Shown: positions 9,490 through 18,179, numbered from the stretch's first letter. The stretch is DNA of 64,000 bases from Sinomicrobium pectinilyticum (GCF_003725735.1 NZ_RJTM01000029.1:124001-188000), one strand, 5' to 3'. The notes: generated by a model not told the origin, from the sequence alone. Program-made: numbers and translations.

Positions 9490-9709
9490 CACTAAACCAA
9501 AATGATCATGAAATGCCCGTCAGTCAATGGTAAAGAGTCGATAATACCCGTGCAGCTATTATTTTATTATTGGAACTCGTGAAACCTGACGTAGTGGTTC
9601 AGCATGGCTCATCTTCGATCTCCATTTGACCTGCTGGAAACAACTGCGGAGCATATCAATGAACATTGCCGGGAAATAAACAATAAGTGAATTAAATAAA
9701 AAAGAACAG

Positions 9710-11008
9710 ATGAAATCACTTGCAAAGATATTCCTTATAACAACGGTCCTTCTTTCCGCTTCGTGCAATAACGAGCTCGACCTGTATCCCAGGTCTGCCG
9801 TTTCCTCGGACACGGAATTGACGGAAAAGGACGTGGAAACCTTTTTAATAGGTGTATATAATTCCGTGCAAAACAACCCCCGCCGGGAATCCTATATCCT
9901 CGGTGACCTTCTCGGGGGCGATCTTAACAGTGGCGGGTCTACCAACGGTGGAGGGACCAATGCTTTTATCAGCAATATCCTCCGGCCCGAACATTCCGTG
10001 GTAAACAATACCTGGTCGGGCTATTTTGCAGCACTCTACCAGGTAAATACCCTTCTCAAGAGCCTTGAGGCCCTGCCTGCAAACGAACGCCTCGAAGAAG
10101 TAAAGGGTACCGCCCACTATTTCCGGGGGTATCTGTATTACAACCTGGTGACCAGGTACGGAGGCGTTCCCATACTCCGGGAAAACACTTTGGAAAAACT
10201 ACCCAGGAATTCCGAAGAAGAAGTATGGCGGTTTATCGAAGAAGAACTGGAAACGGCGATATCCCGGGCCCCCTCATTCGGACAGGGGATCGGGGGAGAT
10301 TTTTATTTTGTTTCTTCAGAAGCGGCCATTGCCCTCATGGCCAGGGTCAAACTGGCGCAGGGAAAAAGAGAAGAGGCTGCAGCACTGGCAGAACAACTGA
10401 TCAGTTCTCCGGTCTTCCAACTGGATGATTTTAACAAGATATTCCGTAAACAGGGCAATACGGAGGTGATTTTTGCTTTTGAGAACCTGACGGAAGAATC
10501 CGGTATTACCCTTTCTACCTTGTTCTACACTTACGCCCACCCCCAGAGCGGGTCATATGTCTACAAACCCAATCCCCAGGCTATGGACATGTTTGAAAGC
10601 GGGGATCTGAGAGCCGGTATTTCAGTGGATACTTATGAGGGGCTGAATGTGGTGAACAAATATCCCAGCGGACAAACGGGAACAGATCCGGTGATCATCA
10701 GCAGGCTGGGCGAACTTTATCTCATCAGTGCGGAAGCGCAGGGATTGCAGGGCATAAACAGGCTGAACGAACTCCGGGAAGCCCGTGGCCTCGGCCCGGT
10801 AAGTGCTTCTTCGGAAGGTGAATACCTCGACCTTATCCTCGAAGAACGCAGAAGGGAACTGTTTGCGGAAGGCTTTCGCTGGTATGATCTCGTCCGCACC
10901 GGTAAAGCACAGTCCGTTATCGGCATCATGGACAGGGAAATCCTGCTGCCCCTTCCGGAAACAGAGCTGCTGCTCAATGAAAACCTTACCCAAAATCCCA
11001 GTTATTAA
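9710..11008 (+). CDS. SusD/RagB-type substrate-binding lipoprotein
   Basis: A 432-residue surface lipoprotein (lipobox SASC, Cys19) that forms the lid of the SusC transporter. Family marks: NELDLYPRSAVSSDTELT at the N-terminus, TPR-like helical repeats (TAHYFRGYLYYNLVTRYGG) and the C-terminal EERRRELFAEGFRWYDLVRTG motif. At 432 residues it is shorter than the common 480-600 of the family, mostly in the middle region that shapes the binding site. That suggests a small or unusual ligand, but this is inference. It is followed after 25 bases by the phosphodiester glycosidase-like gene, consistent with one operon. Confidence 0.95.
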   Translation: MKSLAKIFLITTVLLSASCNNELDLYPRSAVSSDTELTEKDVETFLIGVYNSVQNNPRRESYILGDLLGGDLNSGGSTNGGGTNAFISNILRPEHSVVNNTWSGYFAALYQVNTLLKSLEALPANERLEEVKGTAHYFRGYLYYNLVTRYGGVPILRENTLEKLPRNSEEEVWRFIEEELETAISRAPSFGQGIGGDFYFVSSEAAIALMARVKLAQGKREEAAALAEQLISSPVFQLDDFNKIFRKQGNTEVIFAFENLTEESGITLSTLFYTYAHPQSGSYVYKPNPQAMDMFESGDLRAGISVDTYEGLNVVNKYPSGQTGTDPVIISRLGELYLISAEAQGLQGINRLNELREARGLGPVSASSEGEYLDLILEERRRELFAEGFRWYDLVRTGKAQSVIGIMDREILLPLPETELLLNENLTQNPSY

Positions 11009-11033
11009 TCCAGAAACATAAAAAATATACATT

Positions 11034-11954
11034 ATGAATACTTATATCAAACATTATATCTCCTTATTCCTGTGCGTTTTCCTGATGCTGTCTACGGCCA
11101 GCTGCCAGAACGATGACGATACCTCTGTAATTGTTGCCAGAGAATATGCCCCGCTGACCCAAACCCTTTTAGAAAATACCGAACTGGTAAGTAAGGTCTT
11201 TAAGGATACTACTTTTGTTGTGGCCCCCGGTGTGGAAGAAACCGATATCCATTACCTGTCCATGAAAGGGCTTACCATGCGTATTTTTATACTGAAGGCC
11301 GATATGGCACGACAGGATGTATCCCTTGAGCCCCTTACACCTTACGGTAGTACGGGTTATGCCATGCAAACCGTGCCCGACATGCTGAAATGGTTTGATG
11401 TTCCCGGGCAAAAAGCCGTTGCGGCCATCAATGCCGATTTCTTTAACATGACTACGGGCGAACCCCGCGGCATTGTCCATATTGAGGGGGAAGCCGTCCG
11501 TACAACACCATTGGCGGGCAGGTCTTTTTTCGGAACTACTAAGAACGGTGAGATCATCATCGCCCATACCGACGACTATCCGGAAATGCAGGACCGGCTG
11601 CAGGATGCCCTGGGCGGAGGTGACCTGCTGATCAAAAATCATATCCGGACAGCCATCACCAACGAGGATGTGCACCCCCGGACCGCAGTAGGCCTCACGG
11701 CTGATAATGTGTTGTATTTCATCGCTATTGACGGAAGGCAGTTCGACTATTCCAACGGCATGACCTTAGCTGAAATTACCGACGTTTTTGAGGCACTCGG
11801 GGCCAAAGATGCTGCCAATCTCGACGGGGGCGGCTCTACCACTTTCGTAACCCTGCATTCACTTGCGGACGTATATCATATACGCAACAGGCCTTCTGAC
11901 GGCGAACCAAGGCCCGTAGGAAACGGATGGGCTATTACCGTATCCGAACAGTAA
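11034..11954 (+). CDS. phosphodiester glycosidase (NAGPA-domain) family lipoprotein
   Basis: A 306-residue lipoprotein (lipobox STASC, Cys24). The mature part is a NAGPA domain, named after the mammalian enzyme that removes GlcNAc from GlcNAc-1-phospho-mannose ('uncovering enzyme'). Visible family marks are AAINADFFNMTTGEPRG, HPRTAVGLTADN and the highly typical AANLDGGGSTTFV near the C-terminus. Related bacterial proteins cleave sugar-1-phosphodiesters or occur in cell-wall and biofilm modules. The gene is in the SusCD operon, 25 bases after susD and 27 bases before the NHL gene. A role in trimming a phosphodiester-linked sugar before or after capture is inference from domain and context. Confidence 0.85.
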   Translation: MNTYIKHYISLFLCVFLMLSTASCQNDDDTSVIVAREYAPLTQTLLENTELVSKVFKDTTFVVAPGVEETDIHYLSMKGLTMRIFILKADMARQDVSLEPLTPYGSTGYAMQTVPDMLKWFDVPGQKAVAAINADFFNMTTGEPRGIVHIEGEAVRTTPLAGRSFFGTTKNGEIIIAHTDDYPEMQDRLQDALGGGDLLIKNHIRTAITNEDVHPRTAVGLTADNVLYFIAIDGRQFDYSNGMTLAEITDVFEALGAKDAANLDGGGSTTFVTLHSLADVYHIRNRPSDGEPRPVGNGWAITVSEQ

Positions 11955-11981
11955 TCCGTTAAACCGAGAAAAACAAAAGGC

Positions 11982-13298
11982 ATGAAAAATATATATCTGT
12001 TATTCACCCTGGCGCTGACCGTTCTGTTCAGTGCCTGTAGTTCCGATGACGATACACCGGAAAGGGACCGCTCCCCGATGGTTATGTCCGTTTCTCCCGG
12101 ACAAGGTATGGCCAGTGACATCATTACGATCCACGGGCGTAATTTCAGCCCGGTAAGGGCACAAAACAAGGTTACCTTTAACGATGCCGAAGCCGTAGTG
12201 CTGGAAGCCTCGGAAACCAGACTGGAAGTCGTGGTACCCGAAGGCGAAGGGCAGGGCGAAATTAAAGTGATAGTAAAGGACCTGCCGGCTTCCGGTACCT
12301 TGCCGGCTTTCAGCTATATTGCCCCGCAGGAAGTCTATATGGTAACCACCCTTGCCGGAAGCCTGGAATACGGTCTGGCAGACGGGGAGGGGACCGCCGC
12401 CCGCTTTCGGAACCCGGAAGGTGTGGCCATGGCTCCGGACGGTACTATTGTGGTTACGGACAGGACGAACAACAGCATACGACGGCTCACTCCCGGGGGT
12501 ACGGTGACCACTATTACCGGAAACGGTACCAAGGGCCATACGGACGGACCGGCGGACCAGGCCCTGCTCAACTACCCGTGGCGTTCCTGCGTGGACAAGG
12601 AAGGGAATATCTACGTCGCCGACAGGGACAACCATGCCATCCGGAAAATCAGTACGGATGGTATGGTGAGTACAGTGGCGGGCACAGGAGTCAGGGGGGG
12701 TAAAGATGGCCCTGCTTCGGAAGCACAGTTCAACCAGCCCATTGATGTGGATATCGATGAGGAGGGTAATCTCTACGTAGCCGATAATATCAATCACCGT
12801 ATCCGCAAGATCACTCCGGACGGGATGGTAAGCACGGTTAGCGGGTCGGTATCCGGATTTAAAGACGGGAACGTATCTGATGCCCTTTTTGCCAATCCTT
12901 CCGGTATCAGCCTCGATACTGAAGGAAATATCTATGTGGCCGATCGTTTTAACCACCGGATACGAAAAATAACCACAAACGGTGAGGTGACCACCATAGC
13001 CGGAAAAGGAGATGTCGGTGCCGCAGACGGTGATGCCCTCAGCGCACAATTCAATAACCCTTATGGCCTTGATGTAGCGGAAAACGGGGCTATTGTGATA
13101 GCCGACCTGTCTAACCACAAGGTACGGCTCATCTCCGAAGGTAATGTGACTACGATAGCCGGGACTTCTTCCGGTTTTCTTAACGGAGCAGGCTTTACGG
13201 CAAGATTTTCCAATCCTACGGACGTCGCCATCTCAGGAGAGGTTATTTACGTCGCTGACCTGGGAAACCACTTGGTAAGAAAGATAACCAGGGAATAG
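11982..13298 (+). CDS. IPT/TIG domain plus NHL-repeat lipoprotein
   Basis: A 438-residue lipoprotein (lipobox FSAC, Cys19). An IPT/TIG immunoglobulin-like domain follows (about residues 30-105: SPGQGMASDIITIHGRNFSP). Six NHL repeats come next (~115-436), each with a variant of NPxGVAxxxxGxIYVADxxNHxIRKI, forming a six-bladed propeller. Such proteins are often encoded beside SusCD pairs in Bacteroidota and are probably surface glycan- or protein-binding factors; catalytic activity is not evident. It lies 27 bases after the phosphodiester glycosidase gene and is followed by a hairpin with a U-rich tail, so it may be the last gene of the main transcript. Confidence 0.9.
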   Translation: MKNIYLLFTLALTVLFSACSSDDDTPERDRSPMVMSVSPGQGMASDIITIHGRNFSPVRAQNKVTFNDAEAVVLEASETRLEVVVPEGEGQGEIKVIVKDLPASGTLPAFSYIAPQEVYMVTTLAGSLEYGLADGEGTAARFRNPEGVAMAPDGTIVVTDRTNNSIRRLTPGGTVTTITGNGTKGHTDGPADQALLNYPWRSCVDKEGNIYVADRDNHAIRKISTDGMVSTVAGTGVRGGKDGPASEAQFNQPIDVDIDEEGNLYVADNINHRIRKITPDGMVSTVSGSVSGFKDGNVSDALFANPSGISLDTEGNIYVADRFNHRIRKITTNGEVTTIAGKGDVGAADGDALSAQFNNPYGLDVAENGAIVIADLSNHKVRLISEGNVTTIAGTSSGFLNGAGFTARFSNPTDVAISGEVIYVADLGNHLVRKITRE

Positions 13299-13303
13299 CC
13301 CCT

Positions 13304-13343
13304 GCAGGAAACCGGAGTATCCGGCTCCGGTTCCCTGTTTTTA
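13304..13343 (+). terminator. hairpin with U-tract after the TIG-NHL gene
   Basis: Arms GGAAACCGGAG and CTCCGGTTCC (one bulged base) are followed by CTGTTTTTA. It sits between the NHL gene and the SGNH-hydrolase gene and could end the SusCD transcript or attenuate read-through into the hydrolase. Confidence 0.6.
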
Positions 13344-13378
13344 TACCTCTTTGCTTTCTTCCGGAAAAAGTTAACCTG

Positions 13379-14482
13379 ATGGACTTCCTTATGAAAAACA
13401 CCAGAATTATCTTCGGCATTGCCGTATTCCTATGTATGATGCCATCTGTAACCGGCCAGGAAAAACAAGCCAGGTACACCAACGGAAGTGAACTTACCGT
13501 TCTGGGTATTTCAGGAGCGGGAGATCCTGTTTCTTTTCACAGGGTAGATTCCGCCAATCTCAACGGTCTTCCTTCAACCGTAAAAAAACTGGCCAAAAAC
13601 CCTGCGGGCGCTGCTATCCTGTTCAGGACAGATTCGCGGTTCATCAAGGTGAAATGGAGACTCGAAAACTATAAGATATGGTGGAACATGAGCCCTTTGA
13701 CGGTTAACGGAACAGACCTTTACGGGTGGAACGGTAAATCCTGGCAATATGTAGCATCCGCAAGGCCTTCGGATGCTGAAAATGAAACCGTGGTCATTCG
13801 CAATATGGACGGGAAAATGCGACATTATATGATGTACCTCCCGCTGTATTCCACCCTGAAATCTATTGCCGTAGGTATTGAAAACGGAGCTACCATTCAA
13901 AAAGCCGATCCGGAATTCCTTCCGGAGCACAGGATCGCCATTTATGGTTCCAGCATTACGCAGGGAGCCTCGGCATCAAGGCCGGGAATGGCATATCCGT
14001 CTGTAATCGGCAGGGCATTGAATGCGGAAGTTTATAATTTCGGTTTCAGCGGATCGGGAAAAATGGAACCAGGTGCGGCCGATTTCCTCAAAAAATCGGA
14101 TGCGGATGTCTATATTCTGGATTGTGTTCCGAATCCATCGCCGGAAGAGATCAGAAGCAGGACGGTACCTTTTGTAAAAAGACTGCGTAAAGCACAGCCG
14201 GATACCCCCCTGGTCATGGTGGAAAGTGTATTCCGCGAGCACGGACACTGGGACCTGGAAACGGGAAAACGCGTAAGAGCACAGAACCGCGCTTTTCATG
14301 ATGCCTATAAACAACTCATAAACAGCGGAGAGAAAAACCTCTATTACATTCGGGGAGATGAACTGACCGGGAGTGACCATGAAGCTACGAGTGACGGCAC
14401 CCATCTTTCGGATATAGGCCACCATCGTATGGCACAACACCTTATCCCGGTCATCAAAAAATTACTGAGAACGGGGAAGTGA
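13379..14482 (+). CDS. SGNH/GDSL-family hydrolase, secreted
   Basis: The protein has 367 residues; an alternative start at 13391 gives a cleaner signal peptide (MKNTRIIFGIAVFLCMMPSVTGQ). An N-terminal beta-rich domain (~35-180) precedes the SGNH hydrolase domain. Block I is GSSITQG with the catalytic Ser about residue 192, block II is FSGSGKM, and block V is SDGTHLS with Asp339 and His342. Two-domain SGNH hydrolases of this layout in Bacteroidota include carbohydrate and peptidoglycan esterases. It lies 80 bases beyond the NHL gene, after a possible terminator. It could remove acyl groups from the ligand imported by SusCD, but the link is only positional. Confidence 0.85.
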   Translation: MDFLMKNTRIIFGIAVFLCMMPSVTGQEKQARYTNGSELTVLGISGAGDPVSFHRVDSANLNGLPSTVKKLAKNPAGAAILFRTDSRFIKVKWRLENYKIWWNMSPLTVNGTDLYGWNGKSWQYVASARPSDAENETVVIRNMDGKMRHYMMYLPLYSTLKSIAVGIENGATIQKADPEFLPEHRIAIYGSSITQGASASRPGMAYPSVIGRALNAEVYNFGFSGSGKMEPGAADFLKKSDADVYILDCVPNPSPEEIRSRTVPFVKRLRKAQPDTPLVMVESVFREHGHWDLETGKRVRAQNRAFHDAYKQLINSGEKNLYYIRGDELTGSDHEATSDGTHLSDIGHHRMAQHLIPVIKKLLRTGK

Positions 14483-14609
14483 TAGTCAGGGGTGATCCGG
14501 AAGTTGCTTTCATGAATGTTATTACCGGTAACGAAGCTTTTATACAAGAATTTTCAGCTCAGCTCCGGGTTGCGACGGAATTATTTTCTTTGTCCGCTCG
14601 ATGTCCTTG

Positions 14610-15917
14610 TTATATTCCCCAGGGGTAGGTTTCGGGCATTTGTAAGCTATCGGGTTCGATAAGTAAGGGGTGGAGGGCTTCCGTCTTGTCAAGATGAATA
14701 AACGCCTCGTAGCGTTCCGGAATGATACTCGGCACATAATTTCCGTATTCGTAATCCGGATCATATACCACACCAATGGCGCGGTGACCGACTGGTGATA
14801 CCAGGTGCTTAAGATCCCTTGAAAAAAGGAGTTTATCATGGGCCCCTGCCCCGTGTAACAGGTGTTCCCAGCTGCCTTGCCTTGCCCTGGGCATGCGCAT
14901 TCTTTTCATGGGGGCTCCCCAGTTACGGCCCGCCATTACATTTCCTTCATAAGAGCCGAAACCTATCCGGTATACCCCTTCTTTATGATGTTCTTCCTTT
15001 AGTAACTGGCCTATGTTGATAAGTCCTGTTTGCTTCATATCCGTTGCCCTGGCATCACCAATATGCGTATTGTGTTCCCAGATGATTATTTTAGCATCCG
15101 GGCCATGAAATTTCATCAACCTGTTTACGGTGTCAAACATGTGACGGTCACGGATGTTCCATGTGAATTCGCCTCCCTTGAGCATGGTTTGGTAATACTT
15201 TTCTGCGTTCACGGCTACAAGGGCGTTTTGTTCTGCACTGAAAGCCCCTTCGGGGTCCTTGTCAAACCAGGGCATACGGTTCCTGATATTAACCAGAAGA
15301 TCTTCGACTTCCTTTTCACAGGAAGAAGGAATGCCATAACTCCTCTCGGCATAAGAAAATCCTTCTTTTACGTTAAAAGGTTCGAAACAGTCCATTGCTT
15401 CCTGTACGACTTGAAGTGCCCCGGGATCTTTTTCCTCCAGGTATGCAAAAATCGCATCCATTGATTCCCATAGGCTGTAAACGTCCAGGCCATAAAATCC
15501 TATCTTGCCGGAAGACCGTCCGGAGTTGTACTCGCGCAGCCATTCTGCCAGTGCCACAATTTCCCAGTTTGCCCACATCCAGGTAGGCCAGCGGTTAAAT
15601 GCTTTGAGTATATCTTTGGCGCTTTCGCCTGAATTTTCATAGCCTTTGATATAACGGTTCAGGCGATAGCAATCAGGCCAATCGCCTTCAACGGCGATCA
15701 TCGAAAAATTTTTTTCCCTGATCAGCCGCTTACTGATATGCATTCGCCAGGTATAATATTCGTGTGTACCATGACTTGCCTCGCCCAATAAAACGAATCT
15801 TGCCTCGCCGATTTCGCTTAAGAGCACATCGAGATCGGTATCTGTCTCCAGCGGATGGGAGACCTCTTTTATCAGTTGTTCAATATCGGTATGTATATGT
15901 TTTGTAACCTGATCCAT
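14610..15917 (-). CDS. erythromycin esterase family protein
   Basis: The ATG at 15917 (MDQVTKHIHTD, 435 residues) is preferred over an upstream one at 15965 because it has the purine-rich ACAGGAAA in front and avoids overlap with the upstream gene. Family marks: LGEASHGTHEYYTWR near the N-terminus, IAVEGDWPDCYRLNRYI, IIIWEHNTHIGDA and GVVYDPDYEYGNYVP. These hold the His/Glu pairs that in EreA/EreB-type enzymes coordinate catalysis. Chromosomal members next to a phosphoribosyltransferase are common, and most do not act on macrolides; their substrate is unknown. The gene follows the phosphoribosyltransferase directly (25 bases). Confidence 0.88.
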   Translation of the reverse strand: MDQVTKHIHTDIEQLIKEVSHPLETDTDLDVLLSEIGEARFVLLGEASHGTHEYYTWRMHISKRLIREKNFSMIAVEGDWPDCYRLNRYIKGYENSGESAKDILKAFNRWPTWMWANWEIVALAEWLREYNSGRSSGKIGFYGLDVYSLWESMDAIFAYLEEKDPGALQVVQEAMDCFEPFNVKEGFSYAERSYGIPSSCEKEVEDLLVNIRNRMPWFDKDPEGAFSAEQNALVAVNAEKYYQTMLKGGEFTWNIRDRHMFDTVNRLMKFHGPDAKIIIWEHNTHIGDARATDMKQTGLINIGQLLKEEHHKEGVYRIGFGSYEGNVMAGRNWGAPMKRMRMPRARQGSWEHLLHGAGAHDKLLFSRDLKHLVSPVGHRAIGVVYDPDYEYGNYVPSIIPERYEAFIHLDKTEALHPLLIEPDSLQMPETYPWGI

Positions 15918-15942
15918 TTTCCTGTTTTTTGAGTAGATATTC

Positions 15943-16563
15943 CTAAAAACGGTTAGTATTCGCAAGCAATAGCTTTACTTCTTCATCGCTTACCTGGGTA
16001 AAATCGGTATAATGCAGACCTACGCCGAGAAAAGACGCGGGGGTAAACAGACAGATAAAATCATCTGCCTGTTGCCTGATTTTTTCAGCAGTTTCACGAG
16101 GAGCAACGGGGAGGGCTACTACAATTTTTTTTGGTTTTTTCCTCCTGAGCATTTTAATGGCGGATATAATGGTATTACCGGTGGCCGCACCATCGTCAAC
16201 AATAATCACGGTCTTGTTTTCTACGGAAGAGGGGGGATGGCCACCTGTGAAAGTCTTGTATCGCTCCCTTAATGATTGACGGATACTTTTTACCTGGCTG
16301 TCAATATAAGATTGTGGCATGTAATGTTCATCGATAATATGATCTTCCGGGGTCACAGCCCCTATGGCAAATTCGGGATGAGCGGGATGACCGATTTTTT
16401 TTGCCATAAGCAGATCAAGTGGCAGATTGTAAGTTTTGGCAATTGGACTGGCAACGGGAACTCCGCCACGGGGAATAGCCATGACCACGCTCTCTTCTTT
16501 CCCGTATTTCTTCAGAAGCGGGACCAGTTTGTGCGCTGCATCATTCCTGTTTTTAAAAACCAT
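15943..16563 (-). CDS. phosphoribosyltransferase-family protein
   Basis: A 206-residue type I phosphoribosyltransferase. The PRPP-binding loop VIIVDDGAATGNT is at ~119-131. The N-terminal AIPRGGVPVASPIA and LLMAKKIGHPAHPEFAIGAV segments match a subfamily often found next to or fused with hydrolases and erythromycin-esterase genes. The base or acceptor it uses is not known; classical purine or pyrimidine salvage specificity motifs are not recognised. It lies immediately upstream of the erythromycin-esterase gene on the same strand, with a 25-base gap, and is probably co-transcribed. Confidence 0.88.
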   Translation of the reverse strand: MVFKNRNDAAHKLVPLLKKYGKEESVVMAIPRGGVPVASPIAKTYNLPLDLLMAKKIGHPAHPEFAIGAVTPEDHIIDEHYMPQSYIDSQVKSIRQSLRERYKTFTGGHPPSSVENKTVIIVDDGAATGNTIISAIKMLRRKKPKKIVVALPVAPRETAEKIRQQADDFICLFTPASFLGVGLHYTDFTQVSDEEVKLLLANTNRF

Positions 16564-16665
16564 AATATTTTTAATTTGCCGGGGAATCAGTTTTTTGAAG
16601 GGACAGCCGGAAGGTCTTTTAAGCCGGATCTTTTACCGGCCGGATATATGTATTCCACGTAGGGG

Positions 16666-17097
16666 CTAACCTTTGTTTTTCGGATTATATGAAATTCTTT
16701 TTTCTATTTTCCCCGTTTTCCGCTGTATGGTCAATGTACCGTTAACTTCCTTAGTTTCGCGGCGTGCCTGTTTAACTGCTTCCTGCTTGGTATGAAAAAC
16801 CTTTTCCACTTTTTCCCTTCCTTCCACTTTAATGGCCCATTCTTTTTCATAAGGGATCACATAGCGATCCTGGCCATGTACTTTAACATCGGTACGCTTT
16901 GATTTTTCGGGATTATCTGTTTTTTTACCATGTTCGGCTGCCCAGTCTTTGGCTCTGCTGATGGCAGTAGCTATTGCGATTCCTTCCTCCATCTTACGGT
17001 CTTCAAGTAGTGCATTGGCTATTTCAATAGCTTTATTACGCACCGCAGCCGGGAGATTCTTCATCGAATTCGGATAATCTGTTTTTGTCCAGGGCAT
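16666..17097 (-). CDS. DUF2188 domain protein with ChaB-like N-terminus
   Basis: A 143-residue soluble, basic protein. The N-terminal half (MPWTKTDYPNSMKNLPAAVR...AISRAKDWA) resembles the short helical ChaB-type proteins that begin in the same way. The C-terminal half (WAIKVEGREKVEKVFHTKQEAVKQARR, then TIQRKTGKI) is a typical DUF2188 domain, a small beta-alpha-beta module of unknown function. It lies in a cluster with hsp20, phosphoribosyltransferase and erythromycin-esterase genes, all on the minus strand. The start gives the canonical N-terminus of the family. A stress-related role is only inferred from neighbours. Confidence 0.78.
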   Translation of the reverse strand: MPWTKTDYPNSMKNLPAAVRNKAIEIANALLEDRKMEEGIAIATAISRAKDWAAEHGKKTDNPEKSKRTDVKVHGQDRYVIPYEKEWAIKVEGREKVEKVFHTKQEAVKQARRETKEVNGTLTIQRKTGKIEKRISYNPKNKG

Positions 17098-17271
17098 AAC
17101 TCTCCGTTTTTGTATTTCTTCTGTTCTTTCCGGTCTTTAACCCGGGCGTCCGGGAAGATATGAAAGCCCATATCATCAAAGACCAGGGTATTTACGGTGA
17201 GGTTTTTCCGGAAGAATGGTTGGCAACTGCTTTATTTCTACAGGCAATTTCTTGGCTGTAAAAACTTTACA

Positions 17272-17301
17272 AGCCGGGAAAAACAGGTGTTAATCCCGGC
17301 T
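17272..17301 (-). terminator. hairpin downstream of hsp20
   Basis: On the minus strand AGCCGGGA pairs with TCCCGGCT around a loop, followed by TTGTAAAGTTTTT. It lies 8 bases past the hsp20 stop. A second possible hairpin (17253-17275) shares its GGCT bases and would be mutually exclusive with it. Confidence 0.5.
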
Positions 17302-17308
17302 GTTATGA

Positions 17309-17771
17309 TCAGGTCACCGAAATCTCCTTTTTCGGTTTGGATACGGTTACTTCCTTTTTAGGAATGACTATCTCCAGCATGCCATTATCGTATTTTGCAC
17401 TGATGTCGTTTTCCTCCACATTATCCGGTAAGGTAAAACTGCGGGAAAAACTGCTGTACAAAAACTCCCTGCGGGTATAATTTCTTTCTTCCTTCCTTCT
17501 CTTTTTCTTCTTCCTTTTCACTGCTTATTGTAAGAATACCATTTTCGATATCCACTTTAAAATCTTCCTTGTTCATGCCGGGCACGGACAGGTCGAGTTT
17601 AAATTCCTTGTCGGTTTCACTGATATTTACAGGTGGCCCTCCCATATCCGTACTAAAGAGATCATCGTCCGGATCGAACAAGGGGGGAGTGAAGAGCCGG
17701 TTGGCAAAAAAGTCGTTCAGGGAAGGAAATAACCCGCTGTTTCCATTTCTTCTTTTCGTCAATTGTGTCAT
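17309..17771 (-). pseudogene. Hsp20/alpha-crystallin small heat-shock protein, frameshifted
   Basis: Two overlapping minus-strand reading frames together encode one small heat-shock protein. The first (start ATG 17771) carries the N-terminus and the start of the alpha-crystallin domain (PPVNISETDKEFKLDLSVPG, DFKVDIENGILTISSEKEE). The second carries the rest (NYTRREFLYSSFSRSFTLPD, YDNGMLEIVIPKKE). The shift is in a purine run at about 17480-17515 (GAAGAAGAAAAAGAGAAGG-like). Removing one A there restores an uninterrupted protein of about 153 residues with family-typical order. As it stands the first frame runs off into KLYPQGVFVQQFF and stops. It is either a true inactivating mutation, a phase-variable tract or a sequencing error; reads are needed to decide. 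Confidence 0.85.
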
Positions 17772-18020
17772 AGTTGTCAAATTTTAAGGTTACTTCTGAA
17801 ATCAAAAAATGTTTCCGGAGACCGAAAAATTGAACTCATTCTGCACCAGAGTAGGAAAGCACCAAAGAAAATGATTTCAGGTCTTTTAGTCTCCGGGCTT
17901 TATCTCAATACTATTCCATCTACTTATTATGGACAATAACGTCTATCAAATTTAAGATTTGTAATGCACAATCTCAACTTATAACAGTTAATTAGCAAAA
18001 GAATAACTTTTTTTATTAAA

Positions 18021-18179
18021 ATGTTAATTTCTAAATATTTGCACGCTGTAAAAGCCATTCCGAATGCCTCTGAAATTCCACAGTTACGTGCTCCAAAAAA
18101 GCCTTATCGGGAGAATACCCGGATCACTAACCCGGTTGATGATAATCCCGACCGGGTAGACATTGTCCGCTGTGTCTGA
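18021..18179 (+). CDS. small open reading frame of unknown function (52 codons)
   Basis: An ATG-initiated frame of 52 codons with an ordinary amino-acid mix (SKYLHAVKAIPNASEIPQLR and NPVDDNPDRVD). It ends in TGA that overlaps the ATG of the next broken frame (ATGA-type overlap at 18179). It matches no family I recognise. It may be a real small protein, or the first piece of the decayed region that follows. There is no strong ribosome-binding site; the upstream 240 bases are AT-rich and otherwise empty. Confidence 0.25.
   Translation: MLISKYLHAVKAIPNASEIPQLRAPKKPYRENTRITNPVDDNPDRVDIVRCV

Noticed and set aside
9559-9876. 105-codon minus-strand frame between susC and susD
   Set aside because: It runs antisense into susD and shows no family pattern.
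14610-15917. Macrolide-resistance gene
   Set aside because: The family name is erythromycin esterase, but chromosomal members beside phosphoribosyltransferase genes generally have unknown substrates; resistance is not supported.
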